Below are positions 6,070 to 13,043 of a DNA stretch of 13,855 nt, in pieces. Position numbers and translations under genes: made by a program. Within the stretch, counting starts at the first letter, position 1; every line of letters begins with the position of its first letter. The notes beneath the pieces are model-generated. The model searched no databases, had not been told where the DNA came from, and saw only the letters and a program-made list of their open reading frames with translations. The stretch lies in the NCBI GenBank assembly GCA_020027365.1, contig JAHRAJ010000038.1, forward strand, positions 1 to 13,855, in the 5' to 3' direction. This stretch comes from Cenarchaeum sp. (GTDB lineage: Archaea > Thermoproteota > Nitrososphaeria > Nitrososphaerales > Nitrosopumilaceae).

Positions 6070-6723
6070 CTAAAGGCTCAGCGCAAGCAGGATGAACGAG
6101 TCTGATATCCTCTGGCACTTGTCGGCCATCTCCTCAATGCCCTCGATCACGTCCTTCATCAACAGCAGCTCCTTTGTGTTGGAGACCTCCCCCAGCAGCT
6201 TTATCGTGGCCTGCCTGTACTTGTTGTCAATCTCCCTCTCGATCTTCTGCGTCTCCTGTGCAAGCTCGATGGCGCTTGCCGCATTGCTGGTCAGGTTTCT
6301 TATAATCTCGTTGAGCTTGTACACCTCGTCCACGACCAGCTCTATCAGGGCCGACACCTCCTTGTCCAGATTCGAGTTTTTGAGCGTAGACGCCTTTACG
6401 TTTGACAGCTTGAATGCAATCCCGGTGATATACCCGGCAATCTCGTCCATGGTATACGCGGTATTCAGCAGGTTTTCCCTGTTCATGATCAGCCCGCCGA
6501 CGTCGGCCACCTCGCGCGTAATCTTGCGCCGCAACGTCTCGACCTCCTCCTCTATGCTTGATATCTGCTCTAGCGCGTTTCGAACCCCCGCCTTGTCCTT
6601 TGTAACCATGAGGTTGGGAAGGGTGGCAAGCTCCCTTGCGGCGTTTAAAATCCTGTTAATCTCGTCCTGAAGAACCGCGATTGCCTTGCGCTTGGCCTGA
6701 ACCTCGAGCTCTCCGCTATACAT
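6070..6723 (-). CDS. DUF47 / PhoU-like helical protein, putative phosphate-transport regulator
   Basis: 217 aa, almost wholly helical, of the DUF47 (PhoU-divergent) family. Members usually sit beside Pit-type phosphate permeases and are thought to regulate them. Typical features are long heptad-like helices (IEEEVETLRRKITREVADV), a central MDEIAGYITGIAFKL segment and the C-terminal LLMKDVIEGIEEMADKCQRI, which matches the family's conserved metal-binding-like EGIEEMADKC region. The length is normal for DUF47. The start at 6723 has a TATA box 26 nt upstream. The frame is open to 6960, but the added 79 residues are low-complexity and unlike the family. No phosphate transporter gene is visible in the window, so the partner must be elsewhere. 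Confidence 0.85.
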   Translation of the reverse strand: MYSGELEVQAKRKAIAVLQDEINRILNAARELATLPNLMVTKDKAGVRNALEQISSIEEEVETLRRKITREVADVGGLIMNRENLLNTAYTMDEIAGYITGIAFKLSNVKASTLKNSNLDKEVSALIELVVDEVYKLNEIIRNLTSNAASAIELAQETQKIEREIDNKYRQATIKLLGEVSNTKELLLMKDVIEGIEEMADKCQRISDSFILLALSL

Positions 6724-6742
6724 GCGAGGGACGGGTCGGGTG

Positions 6743-6755
6743 ACTATAATTAAAT
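6743..6755 (-). promoter_or_regulatory. TATA-like box of the DUF47 gene
   Basis: Read on the minus strand as ATTTAATTATAGT, centred 26 nt upstream of the ATG at 6723. It is one of the strongest AT-rich boxes in the window. Further upstream (about 6845-6895) the plus strand holds only a pyrimidine-rich tract. Confidence 0.7.
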
Positions 6756-6994
6756 CCTGTGATATTTGCCGGGCATTTTCCAAAACCGTTTCACAAACCG
6801 GCCGTCGACGGCTCTGGTGACGCCGCAACGGATGGATCCGGCATGCGGATCTCCTCCCCTCCTCCCCCTCCTCCCTTTCCGTCCATTCCTCACGCCCTCT
6901 GGCCGGCCGCAAAACCCATGCCGGTGACCCGGCCGTCTTCCACACGCGCCGCCGGCACATCCTAAACCTGTCGCTACTACTCCGGCCGCCGCCG

Positions 6995-8758
6995 CTACGA
7001 TGACTGCGATGACGACACCCTTTTCTGTCCGCGGTATAGCGCGATCACCTCCCTGTCCGTGGACGCGTTCTCCGCCGCCTTGTCCTGCCGTATCCTCCCC
7101 GTAAACTTTGGAAACCTCAGGGCCAGCCCCCCCTCCTTTCTGATCACGCCCTTTGCCGTCACGTGTACCGGACTCTGCGTAATCTCCGACGCCACCACCT
7201 CGATCACCAGCTCCGGCTCAAACCAGACGTCGGGCTCCATCCCGCTGACCACCCTCGGATTCCTCCTGACCGCAACCCTCCCCGACAGCAGCTGGTACAG
7301 CTGGTCCAGATACTCGTCGGTAAACCCAGTCCCGACCTTGCATATGCTGTGAAACACGTCAGACTCGTCGTCGTACGAGGCAAGCAGCAGCGTCCCATAC
7401 TTGCCCGTCCTGCGCCCCTTGCCAAAAAACGCGCCGATGACCACCAGATCCAGGCTGTCCCCCAGCTCGTTGCGGTACTCGCGCTTTAGCTTGAGCCAGT
7501 TGCTGCCCCTGGCGCCGGCCTGGTACGTCGCGTCGGGCGACTTGATCATGAGCCCCTCGCACCCCGCGTTTATGCCGCTCTCCATAAACTCCTCGACGTC
7601 CTCCCCGCTGCAAACCTCCGTCATGGTGACGCACCGCGCATACCCGTCCTCGGTGACAATCCCCTCTAGCATCCTCCTCCTCTGCATGTACCCCATGCCC
7701 AAACAGCTCTGCCCGTCACAGTACAGCACGTCAAAGAAATTTACGGATATCGGGTATTCGGCCACCGCCTTGTCAATCCCGTACTTGCGCTTGCGGTGCA
7801 TCAGCTCCTGGAACGGCAGAAACTCGCCGCTGTCCTCGTTTACGGCCACCGCCTCTGCCTCCAAAATCGCCTCGTCGGCGCCGACGGCGCCCGGAATCCT
7901 CTCCACGATGTCCGGATAATACCTCGTAATGTTCTCCAAGCTGCGCGAAAACAGCACAATCTTGCCGCCCGACATGTGGATCTGCACCCTCTCCCCGTCA
8001 AGCTTGTACTCTGCCACAAACCTGCCGCCCATCTTCTCGGCGGCCTCGGCCCCGCTCTTTACCCGCTCTGCAAGCATCGGGCGTATGGGGCTAAACACGG
8101 ACGCGCAAAACCCCTCCAGCCCCGCCACCCCGTCCCTGCTTGCGGCCTCGGCAACCCTCCCAAGATCGCTTGACACGTTGTACGCGGCCTCTAGCACCTT
8201 TCTGTTTGCCTTGTCCCCCGTATACGCCACGGCCAGCGCGTCCATCACCGTGTTCTCGGCAACCCCCAGCCGCAGCGTTCCAAGCAGCAGCTTTAGGACA
8301 AACCTGGCATCCCGCGGCGTTGCGTCATTAAGCAGGCTGGAGATGTACTTTATCTTCATGTCCTGCGATCTGGCCCCCTCCAGCCCCGCAATCCTCACCA
8401 GCGTGTCGTACACCCTCTCCACCGTTATGTCCCTGACGACAAACGTGGTCTGCGCCTTTTGCCCTAGCACCTCCGAGGCGGCCGCCCCGAGATCACCCTC
8501 CCTGCCGTACGCCTCCTCCACCTCCCTGGCCTGTACGCCGGCGGACTTTGCGACCGCCCGCACCGCCAGCTTGTCGGCCACCCCCAGCTCGACCCCCTCG
8601 TAGTCGGGCCGGAGCTTGCCCTGTATCATGTATACAATCCTTGCAATCTCCTCCGGATCCGTCTTCCCAAACAGATCCACCAAATGCTGCGTAAGCTCGC
8701 CCCTCTTGCGGGTCTTCTCCATGGCCTCCAGCGTGTGGGCCAGCGCCGAAAACTCCAT
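6995..8758 (-). CDS. lig: ATP-dependent DNA ligase
   Basis: 587 aa, the usual size of archaeal replicative DNA ligases, which seal nicks through an enzyme-adenylate intermediate. The N-terminal DNA-binding domain (about 1-220) includes KLLLGTLRLGVAENTVMDAL. The adenylation domain carries motif I with the nucleotide-accepting Lys252 (EYKLDGERVQIH), FSRSLENITRYYPD, the EAEAVAV/FLPFQELMHRKR region, FFDVLYCDG, motif IV EGLMIKSPDATYQAG and motif V NWLKLKREY. The OB-fold domain ends with RFPKFTGRIRQDK. The start at 8758 is supported by a TATA box 26 nt upstream; the frame is open to 8902 but enters the upstream gene's low-complexity 3' end. The C-terminus ends in a short Ser-rich tail. Confidence 0.96.
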   Translation of the reverse strand: MEFSALAHTLEAMEKTRKRGELTQHLVDLFGKTDPEEIARIVYMIQGKLRPDYEGVELGVADKLAVRAVAKSAGVQAREVEEAYGREGDLGAAASEVLGQKAQTTFVVRDITVERVYDTLVRIAGLEGARSQDMKIKYISSLLNDATPRDARFVLKLLLGTLRLGVAENTVMDALAVAYTGDKANRKVLEAAYNVSSDLGRVAEAASRDGVAGLEGFCASVFSPIRPMLAERVKSGAEAAEKMGGRFVAEYKLDGERVQIHMSGGKIVLFSRSLENITRYYPDIVERIPGAVGADEAILEAEAVAVNEDSGEFLPFQELMHRKRKYGIDKAVAEYPISVNFFDVLYCDGQSCLGMGYMQRRRMLEGIVTEDGYARCVTMTEVCSGEDVEEFMESGINAGCEGLMIKSPDATYQAGARGSNWLKLKREYRNELGDSLDLVVIGAFFGKGRRTGKYGTLLLASYDDESDVFHSICKVGTGFTDEYLDQLYQLLSGRVAVRRNPRVVSGMEPDVWFEPELVIEVVASEITQSPVHVTAKGVIRKEGGLALRFPKFTGRIRQDKAAENASTDREVIALYRGQKRVSSSQSS

Positions 8759-8779
8759 GCACGCCACGCGGCGTGCCTG

Positions 8780-8787
8780 AATAAAAG
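8780..8787 (-). promoter_or_regulatory. TATA-like box of the DNA ligase gene
   Basis: Read on the minus strand as CTTTTATT, centred 26 nt upstream of the ATG at 8758. It lies in the 34-bp gap after the stop of the upstream membrane-protein gene, so ligase probably has its own promoter. Confidence 0.6.
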
Positions 8788-8792
8788 TTGAA

Positions 8793-9260
8793 TCAGATGT
8801 ACCTGAATATCGTCCTCTTTGCACCCGCCGGGCCGCCGTCCCTGCCGGCGCCCGCTCTTCTATCATCATCATCATCACCGCTGCCGCCTCCCACCAGCGC
8901 AAAGTTGCACAGCGGATACGACTTTTTGTACTGCCTCATAAAGCTCCATGCCACATCATGCGTCTTAAACTCCGTACGAATCCCGTCAATCCGCGACTCT
9001 TTGCTGTATACGTCAAACACCACCACCGTGTAGCTCCGCGGCCTGCCCCTGCGCGGGGGCTTGGCCCGGAGCAGCCACGCCAGCGCAAACACAAACACGG
9101 CCCCCAGCACCACATACTCGCCGGCGTCCTTGAAGAACGACAGCACCACCCCCGGTATGGTCTGGCCAAACAGGTGCCCAACCGAGTACGAAAAGGAGAT
9201 TACCACCACCGCCGTCATGATGTACGTCTTTAGATCAAACAGCCGTGCAAATGGTTCCAT
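8793..9260 (-). CDS. Unrecognised small membrane protein with two transmembrane segments
   Basis: 155 aa. Two hydrophobic segments lie at about residues 13-29 (YIMTAVVVISFSYSVG) and 49-66 (YVVLGAVFVFALAWLL). They are followed by a basic patch (RAKPPRRGRPR), which places the C-terminal part in the cytoplasm. Residues about 76-124 form a small alpha/beta domain (SYTVVVFDVYSKES ... WSFMRQYKKSYP). The last 30 residues are low-complexity (GGGSGDDDDD and Gly/Arg/Ala), from a GAT-type triplet tract. No family is recognised. The start is supported by a TATA box 26 nt upstream. It lies just upstream of the ligase gene on the same strand, which has its own promoter, so a functional link is not implied. 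Confidence 0.75.
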   Translation of the reverse strand: MEPFARLFDLKTYIMTAVVVISFSYSVGHLFGQTIPGVVLSFFKDAGEYVVLGAVFVFALAWLLRAKPPRRGRPRSYTVVVFDVYSKESRIDGIRTEFKTHDVAWSFMRQYKKSYPLCNFALVGGGSGDDDDDRRAGAGRDGGPAGAKRTIFRYI

Positions 9261-9281
9261 GTGTATACGCCGACCCAGTTT

Positions 9282-9290
9282 CTTTTAACT
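9282..9290 (-). promoter_or_regulatory. TATA-like box of the small membrane-protein gene
   Basis: Read on the minus strand as AGTTAAAAG within an AT-rich run (9280-9296), centred 26 nt upstream of the ATG at 9260. It lies directly before the stop of the FBP gene (9300). Confidence 0.6.
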
Positions 9291-9299
9291 TTATCCTGC

Positions 9300-10478
9300 C
9301 TAGTCGGGATCCTCGTACCTTTTTGCCCCCCCGTCCGATCCGGACGGTGCGTCCTGCCCTCGCCGCCGCCGGCTGCCCTCGCCGCCGCCCCCCTCCAGCG
9401 GCCTCATCTTTGACCTCAGCACGTCCATCCTAGCGTTGTACCCCTCTGCATACTCTAGCTCCGATGGCACCAGCGTGGCCGGGTGGATAAACCCCTGGCT
9501 CCTCATGCCCATCGCCTTTTTGGTGGCAATCTCCCGCACGAGATCCCAATCGGGGGTGGAAAACCCGTCAAACGGGCCGGTCAGCCTCCCCCCGTGCATG
9601 CTAAACACCAGCGCCTGCACTATGGGTATGCAAAAGTTGATCGTCGCCGCCGAGTTTATCTTCACCGGCATCAGCGGCATGTTGTGGCTCCCCCTCGTAT
9701 TGCCAGCCACATAGTGGGGGTTGTTGAACACGCTTCCCGCCTCCTCGGTCGCAGGAAACCTCTTTTGCGTCCTGACTATGCAGACGGGGTCGTCCTTGCC
9801 AACGTACGTGCCTGCAATGTTGTGCAGGCGGTCCGTGGATGCGGCCACAATGGGCTCGCCGTCCTTTGTCGTCACCGTGTCCACCACGTACCTCCCCGGA
9901 TACATCAGCGCGGCCTCGATCGTGGGCTTGTCCTCCCACAGCGACAGCTCGGCAACCGCCTCCTCCTCCACGTCCATCACGTTGATCTTGACCCCCTCTG
10001 CAAGCGACTTGTTTACGATCAGCCCCGTGTTGCTCAGCCCGTCCACGAACATCCTGTAAAACGGATGGTTGAACGCGCCCGGCTCGGTCTTGTCGGCGGC
10101 AAACACGGTAAACGCCTCGTTGGCCCTCTCCTCAAACTCCATCTCGGCCACGCCGGGGCCCATCCCCTTTATGTTCCCCGAAAACGAGTCCTTTAGCAAA
10201 TCCTGTCCCGCACCATACAGCCCCTCCTCCTTTGCCACCTTGGTGCCGGCCATGAACGCGTCCCACGCAAGCCGGTGCACCTCTGCATCCTCGGTTCCCC
10301 TCGTATGCGTCAGCACCATGTGCACATCGTCCCCGCAATACCCGATGTACCTGTCAATCCAAAGCTTGGACCCGCCGTCAACCGTGTCGCGCACGGCCTT
10401 TAGCAGCGCGTCGCTGGGCCTGGTGTGGCCGCCAATCCCGCCCACGTCTGCCTTGATGACGGATACGGTAATCCTCAT
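9300..10478 (-). CDS. fbp: Fructose-1,6-bisphosphate aldolase/phosphatase (archaeal, class V)
   Basis: 392 aa. The bifunctional gluconeogenic enzyme of archaea condenses dihydroxyacetone phosphate with glyceraldehyde-3-phosphate and then dephosphorylates fructose-1,6-bisphosphate to fructose-6-phosphate. Seen are the N-terminal VSVIKADVGGIGGH (metal ligands Asp11, His18), YCGDDVHMV (Asp50/51), the GAGQDLLKDSFSGN loop at 89-102 and TEPGAFNHPFYRMF. The catalytic aldolase region GTYVGKDDPV puts the Schiff-base Lys at 228 with Tyr225, and LEYAEGYNAR supplies Tyr343. Residues from about 361 form a low-complexity Gly/Arg/Asp tail beyond the usual end. The start at 10478 has a TATA box about 25 nt upstream. 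An upstream in-frame codon at 10496 is less likely. This fits an autotroph building hexoses from fixed carbon. Confidence 0.95.
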   Translation of the reverse strand: MRITVSVIKADVGGIGGHTRPSDALLKAVRDTVDGGSKLWIDRYIGYCGDDVHMVLTHTRGTEDAEVHRLAWDAFMAGTKVAKEEGLYGAGQDLLKDSFSGNIKGMGPGVAEMEFEERANEAFTVFAADKTEPGAFNHPFYRMFVDGLSNTGLIVNKSLAEGVKINVMDVEEEAVAELSLWEDKPTIEAALMYPGRYVVDTVTTKDGEPIVAASTDRLHNIAGTYVGKDDPVCIVRTQKRFPATEEAGSVFNNPHYVAGNTRGSHNMPLMPVKINSAATINFCIPIVQALVFSMHGGRLTGPFDGFSTPDWDLVREIATKKAMGMRSQGFIHPATLVPSELEYAEGYNARMDVLRSKMRPLEGGGGEGSRRRRGQDAPSGSDGGAKRYEDPD

Positions 10479-10500
10479 GTGCAGACGGCCACGCACTTTG

Positions 10501-10507
10501 ATTTATG
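10501..10507 (-). promoter_or_regulatory. TATA-like box of the FBP aldolase/phosphatase gene
   Basis: Read on the minus strand as ACATAAAT, centred about 25 nt upstream of the ATG at 10478. Confidence 0.6.
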
Positions 10508-10881
10508 TGTAGGCTTGCCGACGACGGCGCATCGGGTGCCTGCGGTTGGACTGCCCTTGCTTGCCCCCGCTCAGGCCTGCCACACGACAGCCGGCCTGTA
10601 CCGCGTGATCATCGTGCCGTGGTCACACACCCCGCACCCGGCGTCCTCTGATGCCCACCACCACCACCACCACCACCACCACCATCATCAGACGGCACCG
10701 TGTGGCTGGACTGGCGGCGGTCTTGCAGGGGGTGTGTGGCGTGGGCGGCGCACCCCCCGCCCACCAGCCCGCCAGCCCGCCCCGGGGACGAATGGGTTGT
10801 GTGTGTGGGAAGAAACCACAACACGCGTTGACTGCCTGTGATCTGATCTTTCACCGTCTCCAAAACGGCCCACCACCGTCA
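10508..10881. other. Gene-free stretch with a triplet repeat
   Basis: About 370 bp without a convincing gene. It contains a (CCA)10 tract, a C-rich run around 10745-10790 and a GTGTGTGTG run near 10797-10807. On the minus strand at about 10565-10640 a short frame reads CGVCDHGTMITRYRPAVVWQ and then stops. It looks like the end of a zinc-ribbon-type protein but has no usable start, so it may be a gene remnant. Confidence 0.5.
10655..10684. repeat. (CCA)10 trinucleotide repeat
   Basis: Ten perfect CCA units followed by two TCA units. It lies outside any supported gene. Related GAT/GAC triplet runs occur near several gene ends in the window. Confidence 0.95.
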
Positions 10882-11322
10882 TCAGAGCCGTGTCGCGCGG
10901 CTGATGCGCCGCCGCCCCGCCGCCCCCCTCTTGGAATACAATCCCATCTGATACATCATCTTGCGGATGTGGGAGACGCTGTACTTTACCTTGAACCTTT
11001 TATGCACGCGCCGCCGCATCTCGGTGGACGTAATCCTGACCCTGGTCTTGCCCGCCTCCCTGCGCATAAACGGCTCAATCTTGTCGCGCGGCACAAGCCG
11101 CGGCTTTCCGGTCGAGTGCCCGTCATGCAGGCCGGCGATGCCGCCTTTTGCGAATTTTTTCGTCCAGTTGCGTATCGTGTTGTCACTGCATCCCAGCATG
11201 GACGCCGTCTCCAACGCGGATCTGCCCTTGGCCTGCACATGCAGGATGCCGAGCATGCGCCTCTTTAGGGTTGGATCCTTCTCCTTTTTGTATGCCGCCC
11301 GCAGGCCGCTGAGGCTTCTCAC
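10882..11322 (-). CDS. IS630-type helix-turn-helix protein lacking the DDE transposase domain
   Basis: 146 aa from a GTG at 11322 (an in-frame stop two codons upstream leaves no earlier start). Residues about 5-65 form the N-terminal helix-turn-helix of IS630-type transposases (ALETASMLGCSDNTIRNWTKKFAKGGIAGL), followed by the linker GKPRLVPRDKIEPFM. A second winged-helix-like part (about 95-130, ending SVSHIRKMMYQMGLYSKR) is where the DDE catalytic domain would normally begin. Instead an Arg-rich tail of 16 residues follows and then a stop. Neither minus-strand frame downstream continues into a DDE domain. It is most likely a truncated transposase. A stand-alone DNA-binding protein derived from one is possible, since the remaining frame is clean. 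An AT-rich TTTTTGATC at 11344-11352 could be its TATA region. Confidence 0.72.
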   Translation of the reverse strand: MRSLSGLRAAYKKEKDPTLKRRMLGILHVQAKGRSALETASMLGCSDNTIRNWTKKFAKGGIAGLHDGHSTGKPRLVPRDKIEPFMRREAGKTRVRITSTEMRRRVHKRFKVKYSVSHIRKMMYQMGLYSKRGAAGRRRISRATRL

Positions 11323-11848
11323 GCATTACATGGGAACCGCCCGATCAAAAAGTGTATTGGTTGGTAAAATTTGACCAAATGCACGCAATGCAAACCTGCA
11401 TCCCATCATCGCCGTTTACAACGTGCGGGCAGCTGCCCGTCCGCGCGCAAATCATCATGATCCCTTGTATATTGGGGCCTGATTTTTTTGGGCATTTGGG
11501 TGGGAGGGGATGGGGGGGGGGAAAGGTGGATGACTCGCCGGTCGGGCAATGCTGCGCGCGCGTGCGCGCGTGCGTGTGGCGGCCCAGACCGCGCCGTCTG
11601 GCGGCATTCCCTTTTTTCTTGGCCGCGGCGGATGCCCGCCAATCCCCAGACCAAAGGGCAAACGGGCCAAGTCACTTGCATCCCGCAAGGCATACTACGC
11701 CGACCTAACAACGTCTTGGCAGCTGCTTGGGGGCACCATGATCGCCGCCATATCGGGCGCGTACCGGCCGCGGCGGGCCGCTGCCAACCGTCGGGCTGGC
11801 ACCCGCAGGATCCATGCACGCAGGTTGTTTGACCCCCCGTCAACTGCC

Positions 11849-11879
11849 TGCAGGGCGCGCATCTGCGTCACGCCCTGCA
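11849..11879. other. Stem-loop
   Basis: TGCAGGGCG (11849-11857) pairs perfectly with CGCCCTGCA (11871-11879). The 13-nt loop contains CGCATCTGCG, which can pair further. It is stable and GC-rich. No T-run follows on either strand, so it is not an obvious terminator. Confidence 0.5.
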
Positions 11880-12132
11880 AAGAAAAGCAGTGGCACTGCC
11901 TGCATTTGTCCACCGCAATCCCCCCCGCGGTCGGGATTCGGCCTGTTGGCGGTCCTCCCCACCCGCAGGCCGGGGCTGGCAGCCCTGCCAATCTCGGTTC
12001 TTGCCGACGCCATCTCGGCTGCCTCTCAAGTTTTACGTCTGATCGCCTGATGCGTCTGATTGGGATAATGGATGGATGATCAACGTCTTCACAGAACCGT
12101 CAAAATCCGGGCAATCTTCAGGGCTCCAACAC

Positions 12133-12164
12133 CGATCATTTGATTTGGTTTTTGGTTAAAAAGG
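12133..12164 (-). repeat. AT-rich inverted repeat, left copy
   Basis: On the minus strand this reads CCTTTTTAACCAAAAA, a 7-nt variable part, then AAATGATCG. Both blocks recur on the plus strand at 13044-13077 with a 9-nt variable part. The two copies face each other around about 0.9 kb that includes an IS66 remnant, a MITE-like element and an AT-rich gene island. Confidence 0.6.
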
Positions 12165-12207
12165 AGCAAACAAACCGCAAGTAAAGGGTTTGGCCCCCGG
12201 GATACGA

Positions 12208-12431
12208 TCACGGGGACGGCGACCTTTGCGTGACCTCCCGTAGCCTTTCGGCCATACCACCCACCCCCCAGCGCTGCCAGCATAAAGCGTCAGCAGGGTG
12301 CTCAGCACGCGCATGCCGTTTACTGGACACGCCGTGCCGGATCCGGTGGAATATCACCACCTTGCGCAGCAGCCCCCGGCAGTTGTTGGTCGGGTGCATC
12401 CGGGTACGGCAGGAAGGTGAACAGTGTGGAG
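12208..12431 (-). pseudogene. Degenerate C-terminus of an IS66-type transposase
   Basis: The minus strand reads RMHPTNNCRGLLRKVVIFHR then IRHGVSSK. This matches the end of IS66 transposases (pattern HPTNN-AER-LR-VV---KI--G--S), where the catalytic Glu of the DDE triad follows TNN. Here the alanine-glutamate pair appears to be missing, so the catalytic residue is lost. After SSK the family-like sequence continues only in another frame (NGMRVLSTLLTLYA), showing a frameshift, and the original frame resumes with MAERLREVTQ before a stop. The N-terminal two thirds are absent. Upstream sequence is replaced by the 177-bp inverted-repeat element. This is a dead fragment separate from the IS66 copy at 13103, which has the opposite orientation. 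Confidence 0.7.
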
Positions 12432-12608
12432 CGGCCCTGTTCAATTTGGATGATCTGAACGGACAACTGTTCAAGAGTGATGTCCATCTCTGCCTCCGAT
12501 CACTTTGAACCGCGCCTTGGGCCCTGGCTGTTTTCGGGCAGTAAACAACAGATCAGGACTCACTTTTGAACGGCGATTGACCTAGATCGCCCAAATTGAA
12601 CAGGGCCG
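12432..12608. mobile_element. 177-bp MITE-like element with ~49-bp terminal inverted repeats
   Basis: The ends are an 18-bp perfect inverted repeat, CGGCCCTGTTCAATTTGG at 12432-12449 and its complement at 12591-12608. The inverted symmetry continues inward in the same register: two variable bases, GATCT, 12 variable bases, then GTTCAA(A/G)AGTGA, giving arms of 49 bp (12432-12480 and 12560-12608). A third copy of the inner motif, as GATCACTTTGAAC, lies at 12497-12509. There is no ORF inside. No target duplication is visible. The layout (short, non-coding, terminal plus subterminal repeats) is that of a non-autonomous transposable element. Its right end supplies the stop codon of the neighbouring minus-strand ORF. 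Confidence 0.8.
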
Positions 12609-12920
12609 TCAAAAATACCCGTGGCCCATAAAAACCAAGACATGCCTTTTAAGCACGCCGTGAATCAGTACGTTCTCACTAGGAACTCGTTTTCTAAAGT
12701 TATCGTGGATTTTTTGCGGACACCTATCGATGCTGGAATAATGCCGGATAATCTCGGCGGCGGACTCTGCCACAGTTTCCATGACGGACCTGTACGTATC
12801 CTCATGTAGGGTTTTCAAGAACGCATCAAATTCTTTGTTAGTTTGGACATGGATTGTGTGGGTCGTGAAAATACAAGGGGTTGGGTTATTTATTCTTAAG
12901 CGATTTTTCGTACTCTTCAA
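12609..12920 (-). CDS. AT-rich ORF of unknown function, probably truncated by the MITE-like element
   Basis: The open frame is 103 codons, but the start is unresolved. The first codon of the open frame is TTG at 12920, inside another small ORF. The TATA-like box at about 12885-12898 (AAGAATAAATAAC on minus) points to a start near 12866, where only ATT or ACG codons occur in frame. An ATG at 12850 lies one base out of frame. The convincing part begins about HVQTNKEFDAFLKTLHEDTY and continues through MET-VAESAAEIIRHYSS and NFRKRVPSENVLIHGVLKRH. It is soluble and has no recognised family. The stop TGA (12611-12609) is made at the edge of the inverted-repeat element, so the original C-terminus may be lost. 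Base composition is far more AT-rich than in the housekeeping genes. Confidence 0.45.
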   Translation of the reverse strand: MKSTKNRLRINNPTPCIFTTHTIHVQTNKEFDAFLKTLHEDTYRSVMETVAESAAEIIRHYSSIDRCPQKIHDNFRKRVPSENVLIHGVLKRHVLVFMGHGYF

Positions 12921-12981
12921 AAATTTGGTCGTCTTTTTTGCCCCAAGCAGGTGTAGGTTTGAGCCGTACCGTTTTCTTCAT
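12886..12981 (-). CDS. Very small (31-aa) charged protein
   Basis: An ATG at 12981 starts a 31-codon frame, MKKTVRLKPTPAWGKKDDQI then FEEYEKSLKNK, ending TAA at 12886. It is Lys/Glu/Asp-rich, with a basic N-terminal half, a central Trp and a helical acidic/basic C-terminus. A TATA-like box (about 13008-13016) is 31 nt upstream, slightly farther than usual. It directly precedes, and overlaps the open frame of, the AT-rich ORF at 12609-12920, so the two could form an operon. Alternatively, it may be the intact N-terminus of a longer gene that has since been frameshifted into that ORF. No family is recognised. Confidence 0.42.
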   Translation of the reverse strand: MKKTVRLKPTPAWGKKDDQIFEEYEKSLKNK

Positions 12982-13007
12982 TATGACCAGTACTGTGCAG
13001 TTCCTTG

Positions 13008-13016
13008 TATTTTTAT
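13008..13016 (-). promoter_or_regulatory. Possible TATA-like box of the 31-aa gene
   Basis: Read on the minus strand as ATAAAAATA, centred 31 nt upstream of the ATG at 12981. The surrounding DNA is AT-rich, so chance is more likely than for the other boxes. Confidence 0.35.
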
Positions 13017-13043
13017 CCGAGAATGTCAGGGTAGAGGTAGCCC

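Larger units (their letters stand above)
11323..12207. other. About 0.9 kb with no credible gene
   Basis: Several open frames cross this stretch on both strands (for example 11549-12079 + and 11695-11991 -). None has a promoter at the usual spacing, a recognisable motif or normal composition, and they contradict each other. Visible structure includes a G-run (about 11499-11526, including ten consecutive G), an alternating purine-pyrimidine GCGCGCGCGTGCGCGCGTGC tract (about 11554-11577), a strong hairpin at 11849-11879 and an AT-rich segment at 12133-12164 that has an inverted partner at 13044-13077. It is probably old mobile-element or pseudogene debris. Confidence 0.5.

Noticed and set aside
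10565..10640. Possible zinc-ribbon C-terminus on minus (CGVCDHGTMITRYRPAVVWQ)
   Set aside because: It looks protein-like, but two stops lie just upstream in frame, there is no start codon except an internal GTG and no promoter; noted only as a possible remnant.
10655..10690. Short tandem repeats as a CRISPR-like array
   Set aside because: It is a pure trinucleotide tract with no spacers.
11549..12079. 176-codon plus-strand frame and overlapping minus frames in 11400-12130
   Set aside because: No motif, no TATA box at 24-26 nt, abnormal composition, and mutually overlapping alternatives.
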